A stretch of 64,000 bases of DNA from Variovorax paradoxus (GTDB lineage: Bacteria; Pseudomonadota; Gammaproteobacteria; Burkholderiales; Burkholderiaceae_C), in the NCBI RefSeq assembly GCF_000834655.1, contig NZ_JXQQ01000010.1, positions 124,001 to 188,000 of the forward strand. Direction: 5' to 3'. A program made the position numbers and the translations under genes. Below the pieces are notes generated by a model. That model saw only the letters and a list, made by a program, of their open reading frames with translations. It was not told the DNA's origin and made no database searches. Shown in pieces: positions 1-8,218 of this stretch; within the stretch, counting starts at the first letter, position 1; every line of letters begins with the position of its first letter.

Positions 1-2
1 AC

Positions 3-384
3 TTCGGTGGCGAGGCAGTGTTCATGCCGCTGAAAGACCATCCCACTATTGCGCTGAAGTTGGGGAAGATTGGGACCCCGGTCGTCGTTGAAGCGCGCCT
101 GCAACCTGGGACGACGGCCCCGCTGCGCTTGGCGCTACCGCTTTTGAGCGCATACCACCGCACCGTCCGGCCTGACGCGCATGTGTGGGAGGCAGAGACG
201 AACATCCGGCGGCCAGTTCCCCCTGCGGACGTCTTGGCGGTCAGCCGCCGACGGCCACAACAGCGTGGCCATGCTTGTTCGTGGTGAAGGCGAAACGCTA
301 GACGCGTTGCTCAAGCGGCTTGATAAAGCCATCGCCCAGTTCTACGACGACGGGCAAGCCATCGACGAGATCAATGGTGTTTGA
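3..384 (+). pseudogene. Fragment of a hypothetical gene, apparently frameshifted
   Basis: Two plus-strand frames look coding one after the other. The first runs in from the window edge and is open to about 287; the second carries a convincing C-terminal segment (HNSVAMLVRGEGETLDALL and on) that ends at 384. Removing one base in the C-rich stretch near 245-252 would join them, giving a continuous protein end. The upstream part lies outside the window. I do not recognise the family. The alternative is two unrelated overlapping small genes, so this is a tentative call. Confidence 0.35.
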
Positions 385-838
385 CGCGGTATCCGCGTCA
401 AGATGACATGACCGGTCGCTTACGCTTTTTTCCCGATTTCAGATGCTCGCGGCAGACGGCGCATCGCACGAGAAACGCAGACCTAAGTTAGCCCCGTCGG
501 AACAGCGGTAGGACGTTGATCTGCGACAAGGACTTAGCCTCGGATCCTGAGAAAGCAGTAGATGGTGGATTAAGTCGTGAACACATTTCTGAAAAATCGG
601 CGAACACATTTCTGAATATGGACGGCTAGGTCAATGGATGCCTCGTGCTGTCCAGCGCCTTGCTGGAGATGGAGGGGAGGGTGCGACTAGATTAGGTGAC
701 ATAACACCCTGGAGGGGGCGCCAATGCGCCCGCGCGGCGTCAGGCGGGCGGAGTAGAGCACCCTGTTGCGATAAGACGCATCAACATATGACGTGAGGGC
801 CGCGACCTTGCTGCGCTGCTTGATGGTGCCGTGGCTAC
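385..838. other. Non-coding stretch
   Basis: About 450 bases with no convincing reading frame on either strand. Apart from the short direct repeat at 579-616 I see nothing recognisable in it. The sequence contains several short A/T-rich patches compared with the island that follows, which fits a decayed accessory segment. Confidence 0.5.
579..616 (+). repeat. Two direct copies of a 15-bp sequence
   Basis: GAACACATTTCTGAA occurs at 579-593 and again at 602-616, a period of 23 bp. Repeated short sequences of this kind occur at the ends of some insertion sequences, for example IS21-family ends, so this may be an IS remnant, but no transposase or second end is visible nearby. Confidence 0.5.
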
Positions 839-1684
839 CTAGTCTTCAGACTCGATCTCGTGGGCCCGCTTAAAACGAACCCAGAAATCAGGGTCTTTGA
901 AGTCCATATGTTCGGCAAGGTACCGGAGCTGCTCTTGAATGGCCGCGGCCTTGCTCCGGAGTTCAGTCCTTCTCGCGTCGGGAAGCTCTGGCCCAATTTC
1001 CGGCAACTTTCCGACTTCCTCAATGATCTCGCTCAACGACCACTTGTCAACGCCTTGCGGACGGCGCTCAAAGAAGGCCTCAATTGCAGCTATGCGCGTT
1101 CGAATCTCTGTGTTGTCCTTGCTGGGCTCGGTCAGCTTAAGTCTGAGCGCATTCAGGCTCTTTCGAGCCTCGAGTTGAACCTCCTTGCTGATCGCACCGA
1201 CGGCATCAAACGCGACAGTTTTCGCCCATGGCATCAGGGCTTCGCGAATCGCCGTTTCTTCAGAATTGACTTCTTCCAGCATCCTCCGAACGCGGCGAGA
1301 TAACTGGTACGCCTCCATGATCGGAGGGGCGTCTGTCCATCGACCACTCGAGCTTGAGAGCAGCACGAGGTTCGTAGCAACCAGATCCACAAGTTCCTTG
1401 AGCTGCTCGGTCAGGACTTCCGCTTGATCGATTGATTTCTTGAGTTCTCGGGTTTTGGCTTCCATCCCGAGGCCTTTCAGCGATTCGAAGCGCTCAATCG
1501 TCGCAGCGAAGAGAAGCACAACGCCCGCACCTATGGCGGTACCTGCAACGGGCAAGTTTTCCTTCCAAATCGCCCAGACGCCAAGGCCAAGGACGGCGAG
1601 TCCCAGGATTGTCAGGACGACGTCGACGAAGGCGAACTGGATCGAGCGTGCGATTTCGAGTCGAGTTGCTTTCTTCTTCTCCAT
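839..1684 (-). CDS. Membrane-anchored protein of unknown function
   Basis: A 281-residue protein with two hydrophobic segments near the N-terminus (about residues 20-41 and 46-62, the second rich in Gly/Ala), then a long, charged, largely helical cytoplasmic part with many Glu, Lys and Arg residues from about residue 65 to the end. The initial MEKKKATRLEIAR is a positively charged start that suits an inner-membrane anchor. No catalytic motif is seen. It stands alone, with non-coding DNA on both sides. I do not recognise the family; a scaffold or sensor role is only a guess. Confidence 0.7.
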   Translation of the reverse strand: MEKKKATRLEIARSIQFAFVDVVLTILGLAVLGLGVWAIWKENLPVAGTAIGAGVVLLFAATIERFESLKGLGMEAKTRELKKSIDQAEVLTEQLKELVDLVATNLVLLSSSSGRWTDAPPIMEAYQLSRRVRRMLEEVNSEETAIREALMPWAKTVAFDAVGAISKEVQLEARKSLNALRLKLTEPSKDNTEIRTRIAAIEAFFERRPQGVDKWSLSEIIEEVGKLPEIGPELPDARRTELRSKAAAIQEQLRYLAEHMDFKDPDFWVRFKRAHEIESED

Positions 1685-2093
1685 GGCTGGAGCGTACCCT
1701 ATGGCTTTTGCAGGCGCACAAATGCTGACGTGCGCGGAAGCAACTCCGGTGGTCAGTGGACGGGATCTTGATTGAAGAGTACAAAGTCACGCGGAATCGG
1801 CCCCCCCAAAGAGTGGGGCATGAGGGCAGGACGTCAATGCTGGGCTGTGGACATCAATGATGGGATACGACACCTTTGCAAACCACGCGCACCCACATAC
1901 TAGTTAACATAACACATATTGTATTGCCTCACATGTGCCTCCGGCCCAAGCTCGTCGCCAGAGCGAACGAGTTCTTAAACACGTGCGATGGTTCTGATGC
2001 AACTTTCAACGGGTATACGGGAAACGCACAGTCGGTTCATGCTCGCCGTTCGCCCGACTGGTCAATCTTCGGAATCGTTTGGCATCTCGTTCG
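1685..2093. other. Non-coding stretch with an AT-rich patch
   Basis: No convincing gene. The stretch around 1898-1930 is markedly AT-rich (it includes TTAACATAACACATATTG) against the very GC-rich surroundings. It could hold promoter elements, but I cannot assign any to a gene. Confidence 0.4.
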
Positions 2094-2486
2094 TCACATG
2101 CCTCTACCTTGCCGGCCCAACCTTTTGGAGCAATGCACAGCTGCGAAGCCCGTGGCATCGGGTCCGTGGTCGCGTGCGTCGGCGCAGGACCGCGTCGGCG
2201 CGCCGGGTTGCGGCTCGCCGTTCGCAGAACAGATGTCGGCGGACAGGGGCGTCGCACGCACGGCGGCCGTCGCGAACCGGAGCTCTGCGCTGGCCGTCTC
2301 TCCGCATGCGATGGCAGCAGCAGCGGTAATGGCGAGCAGCGAGACGGCCATGTACCCCAGGGGCCACGCGCGGTCCGCCTCCAGCGAAGATCCGACGTCG
2401 GCCGCGGTGCGCACGACCGGGCCGTGTGCCGAGCGTGCGAGGCGTGACGTGCGCGAGTGAGCCGAAGAATGAATGCCCTGCGTCAT
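2094..2486 (-). CDS. Small protein with one membrane segment, first gene of the regulon on the minus strand
   Basis: A 130-residue protein with a hydrophobic segment at about residues 43-61 and a Cys-containing C-terminal half (four Cys in total). By itself this frame would be doubtful because other frames are also open here. The case for it is the promoter upstream: a near-perfect copy of the island's LysR-type promoter (2566-2638, minus strand) with its -10 about 80 bases before this ATG, the same leader length as for the other regulon genes. A GGAA stands shortly before the start. I do not recognise the family. A membrane-anchored or exported stress protein is inference only. Confidence 0.5.
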   Translation of the reverse strand: MTQGIHSSAHSRTSRLARSAHGPVVRTAADVGSSLEADRAWPLGYMAVSLLAITAAAAIACGETASAELRFATAAVRATPLSADICSANGEPQPGAPTRSCADARDHGPDATGFAAVHCSKRLGRQGRGM

Positions 2487-2565
2487 GGTGATTCCCAGAG
2501 GGCCGCGAGGCCCTGACCCCAGGACGGCTGGGGGTCCGGCTCGCAGGTATCGCGAGACGGCTCGA

Positions 2566-2638
2566 ATGCTAGGTTTCGCATCCGGGTTGAGGTAGCCCTT
2601 CGGCAGTTACCGTGGTGTTGCACGTGCGGCATCAATGG
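2566..2638 (-). promoter_or_regulatory. LysR-type regulon promoter, minus strand (site E)
   Basis: Read on the minus strand: ATTGATGCCG, 5 bases, GCAACACCACG, 13 bases, GGCTACCT, 12 bases, then GAAACC and the -10 hexamer TAGCAT (2571-2566). Spacing is identical at every step to sites at 4726, 9982, 16685, 22905 and 24973. The T-N11-A core lies about 65 bp before the predicted start. It points at the small gene ending at 2094. Confidence 0.75.
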
Positions 2639-2711
2639 GCACTGATGCCACATGCGCACCACTGTAGGTCCGTCGACGCATCTACCCCCGCGCGGACGTT
2701 GGCCGCAGGAT
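2639..2711 (+). promoter_or_regulatory. LysR-type regulon promoter, plus strand, weaker copy (site E2)
   Basis: TGATGC, 7 bases, GCACCAC forms the inverted-repeat core; ATCTACCC (2680-2687) takes the place of the GSCTACCG element and CAGGAT (2706-2711) that of the -10. Match to the consensus is weaker than in the other copies but the spacing is exact. It adjoins site E directly, back to back, and points at the alpha/beta hydrolase gene at 2754. Confidence 0.5.
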
Positions 2712-2753
2712 TCGAATTGTCATCACCACTCAACCCACCCATCGGAGCCCCGC

Positions 2754-3581
2754 ATGACCAGCGACACTATCACCACCGACGACGGCACCCGCATCTACTA
2801 CAAGGACTGGGGTCAAGGCCCCGTGGTCACTTTCTCGCACGGTTGGCCGCTCAACGCCGACGCATGGGACGGCCAGATGCACTTCCTGGCGCGCAACGGA
2901 TTTCGCGTCATCGCGCACGACCGGCGCGGCCACGGCCGGTCGACCCAGTCGTCGTCGAACAACCATATGAACGGTTACGCAGACGACCTCGCGGCGCTGT
3001 TCGACGCACTCGACCTGAACGAGGTCACGATGGTCGGCCACTCGACCGGCGGCGGCGAAGTCGCGCGCTACATCGGGCGCCACGGCAGCAAGCGCGTGGC
3101 CAAGGCCGTGCTCATCGGCGCCGTGCCGCCGGTCATGTTGAAGTCCGCGGCCAATCCGCAAGGCCTGCCGATCGAGGTGTTCGACGGCATTCGCGCCGGC
3201 GTGGCAGGCGATCGCTCGCAGTTCTACAAAGACCTGGCGCTCACCTTCTACGGCGCCAACCGAGCGGGCGCGAAGGTTTCCCAGGGCGTGCTCGACCAAT
3301 TCTGGCTCTGGAGCATGCAAAGCGGCCAAAAGAACGCTTATGAGTGCATCGCGGCATTCTCCGAAACCGACTTCACCGAGGACCTGAAGAAGTTCGACGT
3401 GCCGACCTTGATCATGCACGGCGAAGACGACCAGATCGTCCCCGTGCATGACTCCGCCAGGAAGTCGGTGCTGCTGATCGAGCACGCCAGGGCCATCTAC
3501 TACCCCGGCGCACCGCACGGGCTCACCACCACGCTGCAGGACCGGGTGAACGCGGACCTGCTGGCATTCCTGCAAAGCTGA
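2754..3581 (+). CDS. Alpha/beta hydrolase, non-haem chloroperoxidase/esterase type
   Basis: A 275-residue cytoplasmic alpha/beta-hydrolase fold enzyme. The nucleophile elbow GHSTGG places Ser97; the acid is in GEDDQIVP (about Asp226) and the His in PHG (His255). The oxyanion motif SHGWPL is at 28-33. Length and motifs fit the cofactor-free haloperoxidase/arylesterase group, whose members hydrolyse esters and can form peracids with H2O2. The ATG at 2754 is preferred over upstream in-frame codons because the fold begins here. It faces the sigma-factor gene tail to tail, and the promoter-like element at 2639-2711 lies upstream, placing it in the oxidative/electrophile stress regulon. Confidence 0.88.
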   Translation: MTSDTITTDDGTRIYYKDWGQGPVVTFSHGWPLNADAWDGQMHFLARNGFRVIAHDRRGHGRSTQSSSNNHMNGYADDLAALFDALDLNEVTMVGHSTGGGEVARYIGRHGSKRVAKAVLIGAVPPVMLKSAANPQGLPIEVFDGIRAGVAGDRSQFYKDLALTFYGANRAGAKVSQGVLDQFWLWSMQSGQKNAYECIAAFSETDFTEDLKKFDVPTLIMHGEDDQIVPVHDSARKSVLLIEHARAIYYPGAPHGLTTTLQDRVNADLLAFLQS

Positions 3582-3638
3582 AGTGCCAGCAGACCGGGCA
3601 GCCCTTCGCGGCCCGGCCCAGCCGTCTGCGCCGAGGGG

Positions 3639-4580
3639 TCAGCCGCCCGTGGCGGGCGTCTCGATCCAGAAATTCCCCAACTCGCGCCAGGCACTCGTCT
3701 GCAGCGCCGTGGTCAGGCGCGCGAGCTTCTCGGGATTGCGCTGCACATGGATCCGGTTGATCCGCACGCCGTCCGTCTCGAACGACTGTGCCGACTCCAG
3801 TTCGCCGTGCACGAAGCGAACCAGGCCCCATTGGCCGTTGAACACCACGGGCTCGACACGGATGGCGCGCCCGAAGCGCCGGTAGGTCGCATAGAACAAC
3901 TGCGCGACCCGCTGCGCGCCAAACAGGGGCTTGCCGAGACTCGGCACCTGGCCTCCGCCGTCGCCCATGAACTCGGCATCGTCAGCGAGCATGGCCACCA
4001 GCAGCGCGAAATCGCCGTGCGCCAGCGTCTCGGCAAACCTGCGCAGCAGCTGCAGGTGCTGCTCGGGGGACACCATGCGCCGCTGACGCCCTTCGCTCAT
4101 CTGGGCCTTGGCCCGGTGCACGATCTGGCGGCAGGCGCCCTCGCTCTTGCCGAGCGTCTGCGCGACCAGCTCGTAGTCCGCGTCGAACACCTCCCTCAAC
4201 AGGAACGCCGCGCGCGCCTCGGGGTCTAGCCGCTCCAGGAGCATGAGGAAAGCCGTCGAGACGTCGTTGGCCCGCTCGAGCAGTTGCTCGGGCGTGGGCG
4301 GCGATTGGTCGGGCGCGGGCTCCGGCAGCCAGAGCCCTACGTAGCTCTCGCGTTGGATCCTGGCGGTGCGCAACCTGTCGATCGACAGCCGCGTGGTGAC
4401 GGTGACAAGCCAAGCCTGCGTGCTCTTGAATGTCTCGGTCGACTCGCTCAGGCGCAGCCAGACGTCCTGCACCACGTCCTCGGCGTCGGCCAATGAACCC
4501 AGCATGCGGTAGGCGATGCCCTGCAGCCGCACGCGCTGCTCGTTGAATACGCCTGCGCGTTCGTCTTGCATAGAACCCAT
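3639..4580 (-). CDS. ECF41-type RNA polymerase sigma factor with SnoaL-like C-terminal domain
   Basis: An extracytoplasmic-function sigma factor. From the start chosen here (313 residues): sigma region 2 at about 14-75 (RLQGIAYRMLGSLADAEDVV), region 4 at about 108-160 ending in the HTH helix GACRQIVHRAK, then a NTF2/SnoaL-like domain. Three hallmarks of the ECF41 group are visible: WLPEP in the linker (84-88), DGGG (207-210) and NPEKL (282-286). In that group the C-terminal domain modulates activity in place of an anti-sigma factor, and target genes are typically carboxymuconolactone decarboxylases, oxidoreductases or epimerases, which are abundant here. The start is uncertain: ATGs at 4586, 4580 and 4571 are all possible, none with a strong ribosome site. 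Confidence 0.9.
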   Translation of the reverse strand: MGSMQDERAGVFNEQRVRLQGIAYRMLGSLADAEDVVQDVWLRLSESTETFKSTQAWLVTVTTRLSIDRLRTARIQRESYVGLWLPEPAPDQSPPTPEQLLERANDVSTAFLMLLERLDPEARAAFLLREVFDADYELVAQTLGKSEGACRQIVHRAKAQMSEGRQRRMVSPEQHLQLLRRFAETLAHGDFALLVAMLADDAEFMGDGGGQVPSLGKPLFGAQRVAQLFYATYRRFGRAIRVEPVVFNGQWGLVRFVHGELESAQSFETDGVRINRIHVQRNPEKLARLTTALQTSAWRELGNFWIETPATGG

Positions 4581-4725
4581 GAGCATGCGCCGGCCGGCCG
4601 TGGCGAAAGCACGCGTTTTGAACGGGCACGGCGGGTGAACCCGCTCTGTGCCGGACTCCCCGGAAGCGGGCCAGCCTACCAGCAAACCGATGGCACGGGC
4701 CTGAAGCCCCGATCGCACGGCACGT

Positions 4726-4798
4726 CGATTGGTGCGCCCGAGGCAACACGGTGCGCTTCACCACGTGCCTACCGCTCACAGGCCGCGCTGCCTAGCAT
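4726..4798 (+). promoter_or_regulatory. LysR-type regulon promoter (site A)
   Basis: CGATTGGTGCGC, 5 bases, GCAACACGGTG, 13 bases, GCCTACCG, 12 bases, GCTGCC and -10 TAGCAT (4793-4798). The core TTGGTGC-N7-GCAACAC is an imperfect inverted repeat containing T-N11-A, the LysR-box signature. It precedes the GST gene at 4885 by about 80 bases of leader and may drive the whole run of genes to 8.7 kb or beyond. Confidence 0.8.
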
Positions 4799-4884
4799 CG
4801 AATCGTTCGCAGCAAACACCTTCACAACGCGAAGCCAACCGTCTCGGCGAGCCTGGAACGGACCGCTTCAACCAACGGATATTC

Positions 4885-5520
4885 ATGAAGCTCTACTACA
4901 TGCCCGGCGCCTGCTCCCTTGCCGACCTGATCGTTCTCCAATGGATCGGCGCGGACCACGAGCCGGTGCGCATGAGTCTGGAGACCATCAAGTCGCCGGA
5001 CTACCTGGCCATCAACGAAGGCGGCACCGTTCCCCTGCTGGCGCACGGCGACCTGTCGCTCACCGAGAACGTCGCCATCCTCGGCTACCTCGCCGACCTG
5101 CACCCCGAGGCGCGGCTGCTGGGCGACGGCTCGCCGCGCGAGCGCGCCGAAGTGATGCGCTGGCTCGGCTTTCTCAACTCGGACGTGCACAAGGCCTTCA
5201 AGCCCATCTTCACGCCGCAGCGCTTCCTGCGCGACGCAGCCCTGGCGCCCGCGCTCGCGGAAACCGCGCGCGGCCATGTGCGCGAATACCTCTCGCGGCT
5301 GGACGAAAGGCTTGCGGGACGCAAGTGGCTCACGGGCGAGCGTTCGGTCGCCGACCCCTACCTTTTCGTTCTTTCGCGCTGGTCCGCGGCCAAGAAGGTC
5401 GACATGCAAGGCCTGGACAACCTCGCGCGTTTCGTGCGGATGATGGACGCCGATGCCGGCGTGCAGGCTGCGCTGACGGCAGAAGCAGGCGCGCCGCCAC
5501 GCGCCGGCGTCGCGCAGTGA
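4885..5520 (+). CDS. Glutathione S-transferase family protein
   Basis: A 211-residue two-domain GST. The N-terminal thioredoxin-like half begins MKLYYMPGACSLAD, the beta-class style start in which the Cys in PGACSLA is near the glutathione site, and carries GGTVPLL with the cis-Pro and TEN for the gamma-Glu contact. The all-helical C-terminal half includes the N-capping motif region TGERSVADPYLF. It conjugates or reduces electrophiles with glutathione in the cytoplasm. It is the first gene after site A and heads an apparent operon with 5528, wrbA, and the OsmC and Ohr genes. A second copy lies at 10767. Confidence 0.88.
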   Translation: MKLYYMPGACSLADLIVLQWIGADHEPVRMSLETIKSPDYLAINEGGTVPLLAHGDLSLTENVAILGYLADLHPEARLLGDGSPRERAEVMRWLGFLNSDVHKAFKPIFTPQRFLRDAALAPALAETARGHVREYLSRLDERLAGRKWLTGERSVADPYLFVLSRWSAAKKVDMQGLDNLARFVRMMDADAGVQAALTAEAGAPPRAGVAQ

Positions 5521-5527
5521 GCGTCGC

Positions 5528-5887
5528 ATGAAGCTCTCGCTGGACCTGTCCCTCGACGCGCACGCACACGGGTGCGCCGCGTCGAGCGCCCTCGCCCGCT
5601 GGTATGGCGAACAAGCCGCCGTGCGGCGCCTGTGGGCCATCCGCCCGGCCGACGACACCGCACTGCGCGTCATCGTGATGCTGGAGCCCTCGCTGGATGG
5701 CGACGAGATCAGCCCCGTCTGGATGGCGCATGGAAGCCGATGGTCACGCGAGCTGCGCGAGAGGCTCGACGCCGCAGTGCAGCTCGAACGCATCGACGGC
5801 CCGCTGCCAGACGAATTCGAGATCGACGGCGAAGGCGCTGTCCTGTCGGCGCTCTGCTGGCGTGACTCGACATCGCCCTCGAGCTGA
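5528..5887 (+). CDS. Hypothetical protein between GST and WrbA genes
   Basis: A 119-residue protein starting 7 bases after the GST stop codon and ending 45 bases before wrbA, so co-translation in the same operon is likely. It has alternating hydrophobic strands and helices (LRVIVMLEPSLDGDEISPVW, then an Arg/Glu-rich helix) and no signal peptide or membrane segment. Codon use matches the neighbours. I do not recognise the family. Its tight placement suggests a role with the GST/quinone-reductase pathway, but nothing in the sequence gives an activity. Confidence 0.65.
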   Translation: MKLSLDLSLDAHAHGCAASSALARWYGEQAAVRRLWAIRPADDTALRVIVMLEPSLDGDEISPVWMAHGSRWSRELRERLDAAVQLERIDGPLPDEFEIDGEGAVLSALCWRDSTSPSS

Positions 5888-5932
5888 AAAAACGCCCTCA
5901 CCTTCCCACTTCTTCACCCTCGGAGCATCTCC

Positions 5933-6535
5933 ATGAGCAAGGTTCTCGTTCTCTACTACAGCATGTACGGCCATCTCGAGGCGATGGCCAACGCGGTCGC
6001 CGAAGGCGCCCGATCGGTCCAGGGTTGCGAGGTCGCGCTCAAACGCGTGAGCGAGACCATGCCCGCCGACGCCCTGCGCCAGGCCGGCGGCAAGGCCGAC
6101 CAGGTTGCGCCGCTCGCCACGGTGGCGGAGTTGCCCGACTACGACGCCATCATCTTCGGCACGCCCACACGCTTCGGCAACATGGCCGGCCAGATGCGGA
6201 CCTTTCTCGACCAGACCGGCGGGCTATGGGCCAAGGGCGCGCTGGTCGACAAGATCGGCAGCGTCTTCACCTCCACCGCCACGCAGCACGGCGGGCAGGA
6301 AACCACCATCACGTCCTTCCACACGACCTTGCTGCACCACGGCATGCTGATCGCGGGCGTGCCCTACACGTGCGCGGGCCTCACGAACATGGACGAGATC
6401 ACCGGCGGATCGCCCTATGGCGCCGGCACGCTCGCCGGCTCCGACGGCAAGCGCTCGCCGACGGACAACGAACTGTCCATCGCCCGCTTCCAGGGCGAGC
6501 ACGTGGCACGGCTTGCGGGCCGGCTGGCGCGCTGA
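5933..6535 (+). CDS. wrbA: NAD(P)H:quinone oxidoreductase, WrbA family
   Basis: A 200-residue flavodoxin-fold enzyme. The FMN phosphate loop is [12 protein letters not shown] (8-19); [19 protein letters not shown] and [12 protein letters not shown] are the signature flavin- and quinone-binding loops of the WrbA family, and the length is exactly typical. It reduces quinones by two electrons, avoiding semiquinone radicals, in the cytoplasm as a tetramer. ATG at 5933 follows a CGGAG ribosome site. It lies in the GST operon, which fits a quinone/electrophile detoxification role. Confidence 0.93.
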   Translation: MSKVLVLYYSMYGHLEAMANAVAEGARSVQGCEVALKRVSETMPADALRQAGGKADQVAPLATVAELPDYDAIIFGTPTRFGNMAGQMRTFLDQTGGLWAKGALVDKIGSVFTSTATQHGGQETTITSFHTTLLHHGMLIAGVPYTCAGLTNMDEITGGSPYGAGTLAGSDGKRSPTDNELSIARFQGEHVARLAGRLAR

Positions 6536-6570
6536 GACTGCGTTCACCTTCGCGCCAGCGAGAGCAATCC

Positions 6571-7764
6571 GTGCCCACCCGCTCCTTCGAGTTTCACGAC
6601 CGCAGCGGGCATCGCCTGTCCGGCAGCCTTGAGATGCCCGAAGGCATCGAGCGGGGCTGGGCGCTCTTTGCGCACTGTTTCACCTGCGGCAAGAACAACC
6701 TGGCGGCTGTTCGCATCGCGCGAAGCCTGGCCAGCATGGGCATCGGCGTGCTGCGTTTCGACTTCAGGGGGCTGGGCGACAGCGAGGGCAGCTTCGCCGA
6801 ATCGAGCTTGGCGCTGAATGTGCACGACCTGGTGGCGGCCGCCGATGCGATGGCGGCCGCCCGCATGGCGCCCGATCTGTTGATCGGACACAGCCTGGGC
6901 GGCTCGGCCATGCTCGCCGCTGCTGGGCGGATTGCCTCCGCACGCGCGGTCGCGACGATTGCAGCACCGTTCGATGTGGCACATGTGCTGCGACTGCTCG
7001 ATCCCGTTGGGCTTGCGCGCCTAGCGGCCGAAGAACAGTCGATGGTCAAGGTGAGCGGACGGCCGATGGTGGTCAGCAAGGCCTTTGTAGAGGACCTCGA
7101 CGCCCACGACCAGGGCGCTCGCATTGCAGCGTTGCACCGGCCCCTGCTGCTGCTCCACGCGCCGCACGACCGCACCGTGGACATCGAGAACGCGACGCGG
7201 ATCTTCCTTGCCGCTCGGCATCCAAAAAGCTTTGTCTCGCTTGACGGAGCCGACCATCTGCTGTCGCGCCGCGAGGACGCTGAGCACGTCGCGCAATTGA
7301 TTGCGGCCTGGGCTTCACGCTACCTGCCAGAGGCCCCTGCCGCCCGGCCGGCCACTGCGCATGCCGAGGCCGAGGAAACGGGCCTCGGCAAGTTCCAGCT
7401 GGCGCTGCGTTCGGGCGGCTCGCGCTGGCTGGCGGACGAGCCGACGACCGCAGGCGGCCTGGGCTCGGGGCCCACGCCCTACGACCTGTTGTCGTCGGCG
7501 CTGGCAGCATGCACGACGATGACGCTGCGGCATCACGCCGACAGCAAGGGCTGGCCGGTCACCCGCATCCGCACCGCCGTGAACCACCGCAAGGACAAGG
7601 CCCTCTCGCCGCCCGACGTCTTCAGCCGGCGGATTGCGATCGACGGTGCGATCGATCCGGTACAGCGCGCCCAATTGATCGAGATCGCGCGGCGCTGCCC
7701 GGTCCACCGCACGCTCGCACAAGGCGTGAGCTTCGACCCCGCGCAAGAAGAGCCGCCGCCATGA
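6571..7764 (+). CDS. Bifunctional alpha/beta hydrolase–OsmC family protein
   Basis: A 397-residue fusion starting at a GTG (6571) with GAGAG just upstream. The first 250 residues form an alpha/beta hydrolase: nucleophile Ser108 in GHSLGG, acid Asp200 in APHDR, His229 in GADHL. Residues 270-397 are an OsmC domain with the two expected cysteines, Cys314 (ALAACTTMTL) and Cys376 (RRCPVHRTL). OsmC proteins reduce organic hydroperoxides through this Cys pair; the hydrolase may release acyl groups, but that is inference. This fusion is known in many proteobacteria. The stop codon overlaps the next start by ATGA, so translation is coupled to the AhpD-like gene. Confidence 0.9.
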   Translation: MPTRSFEFHDRSGHRLSGSLEMPEGIERGWALFAHCFTCGKNNLAAVRIARSLASMGIGVLRFDFRGLGDSEGSFAESSLALNVHDLVAAADAMAAARMAPDLLIGHSLGGSAMLAAAGRIASARAVATIAAPFDVAHVLRLLDPVGLARLAAEEQSMVKVSGRPMVVSKAFVEDLDAHDQGARIAALHRPLLLLHAPHDRTVDIENATRIFLAARHPKSFVSLDGADHLLSRREDAEHVAQLIAAWASRYLPEAPAARPATAHAEAEETGLGKFQLALRSGGSRWLADEPTTAGGLGSGPTPYDLLSSALAACTTMTLRHHADSKGWPVTRIRTAVNHRKDKALSPPDVFSRRIAIDGAIDPVQRAQLIEIARRCPVHRTLAQGVSFDPAQEEPPP

Positions 7765-8162
7765 GCGCGCCCCCGAATATTGCGAGTGCCGTCGTCACCC
7801 TTCACCGGTGCGTTGCGCAAGCCGGCCTCGGCGCCGACCTGATCGGCCTCGCCCGGCTGCGCGTGGCGCAGATCCATCGCTGCGACGCGCGCATCGACAC
7901 CCACTTCCTGTCCCTGATCGGCGCGTCGGTGTCCATGGAGAAGCTGGCGAGCGTGGCGCACTGGCGTGAATCGGGCACGGCACTCGCGCCCAGCGAGCAA
8001 GCGACGCTGGCATGGGCCGAAGCTTTGGCGCCGCGCACCGCACCGCCGATTTCCGACGCGTTGCATCAGCAGATTGCCGCGGTGCTCGGCCACGAGCAGC
8101 TGGTAGGGCTCAGCCTGGCCATTGCACTGGAAAACGCCCTGAGTCGAACACGCTGGCCTTGA
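7761..8162 (+). CDS. Carboxymuconolactone decarboxylase/AhpD-like protein with altered CxxC
   Basis: A 133-residue protein of the AhpD-like superfamily: the region VAQIHRCDARIDTHFLSL corresponds to the family's (S)QxNxCxxCxxxH helix. Cys41 and His48 are present but the second Cys of the CxxC is Arg44, so a normal disulfide-cycling peroxidase activity is unlikely. Start ATG overlaps the stop codon of the OsmC fusion (ATGA at 7761-7764), indicating coupled translation. Proteins of this family act in peroxide defence or in ring-lactone chemistry. With the altered motif it may have a binding or regulatory role, which is inference. Confidence 0.78.
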   Translation: MSAPPNIASAVVTLHRCVAQAGLGADLIGLARLRVAQIHRCDARIDTHFLSLIGASVSMEKLASVAHWRESGTALAPSEQATLAWAEALAPRTAPPISDALHQQIAAVLGHEQLVGLSLAIALENALSRTRWP

Positions 8163-8218
8163 AGCTTCGAGCGCAGGCCCCTGTGTTCCCACCGTACCCA
8201 CCACCGAAAGAACCGATC

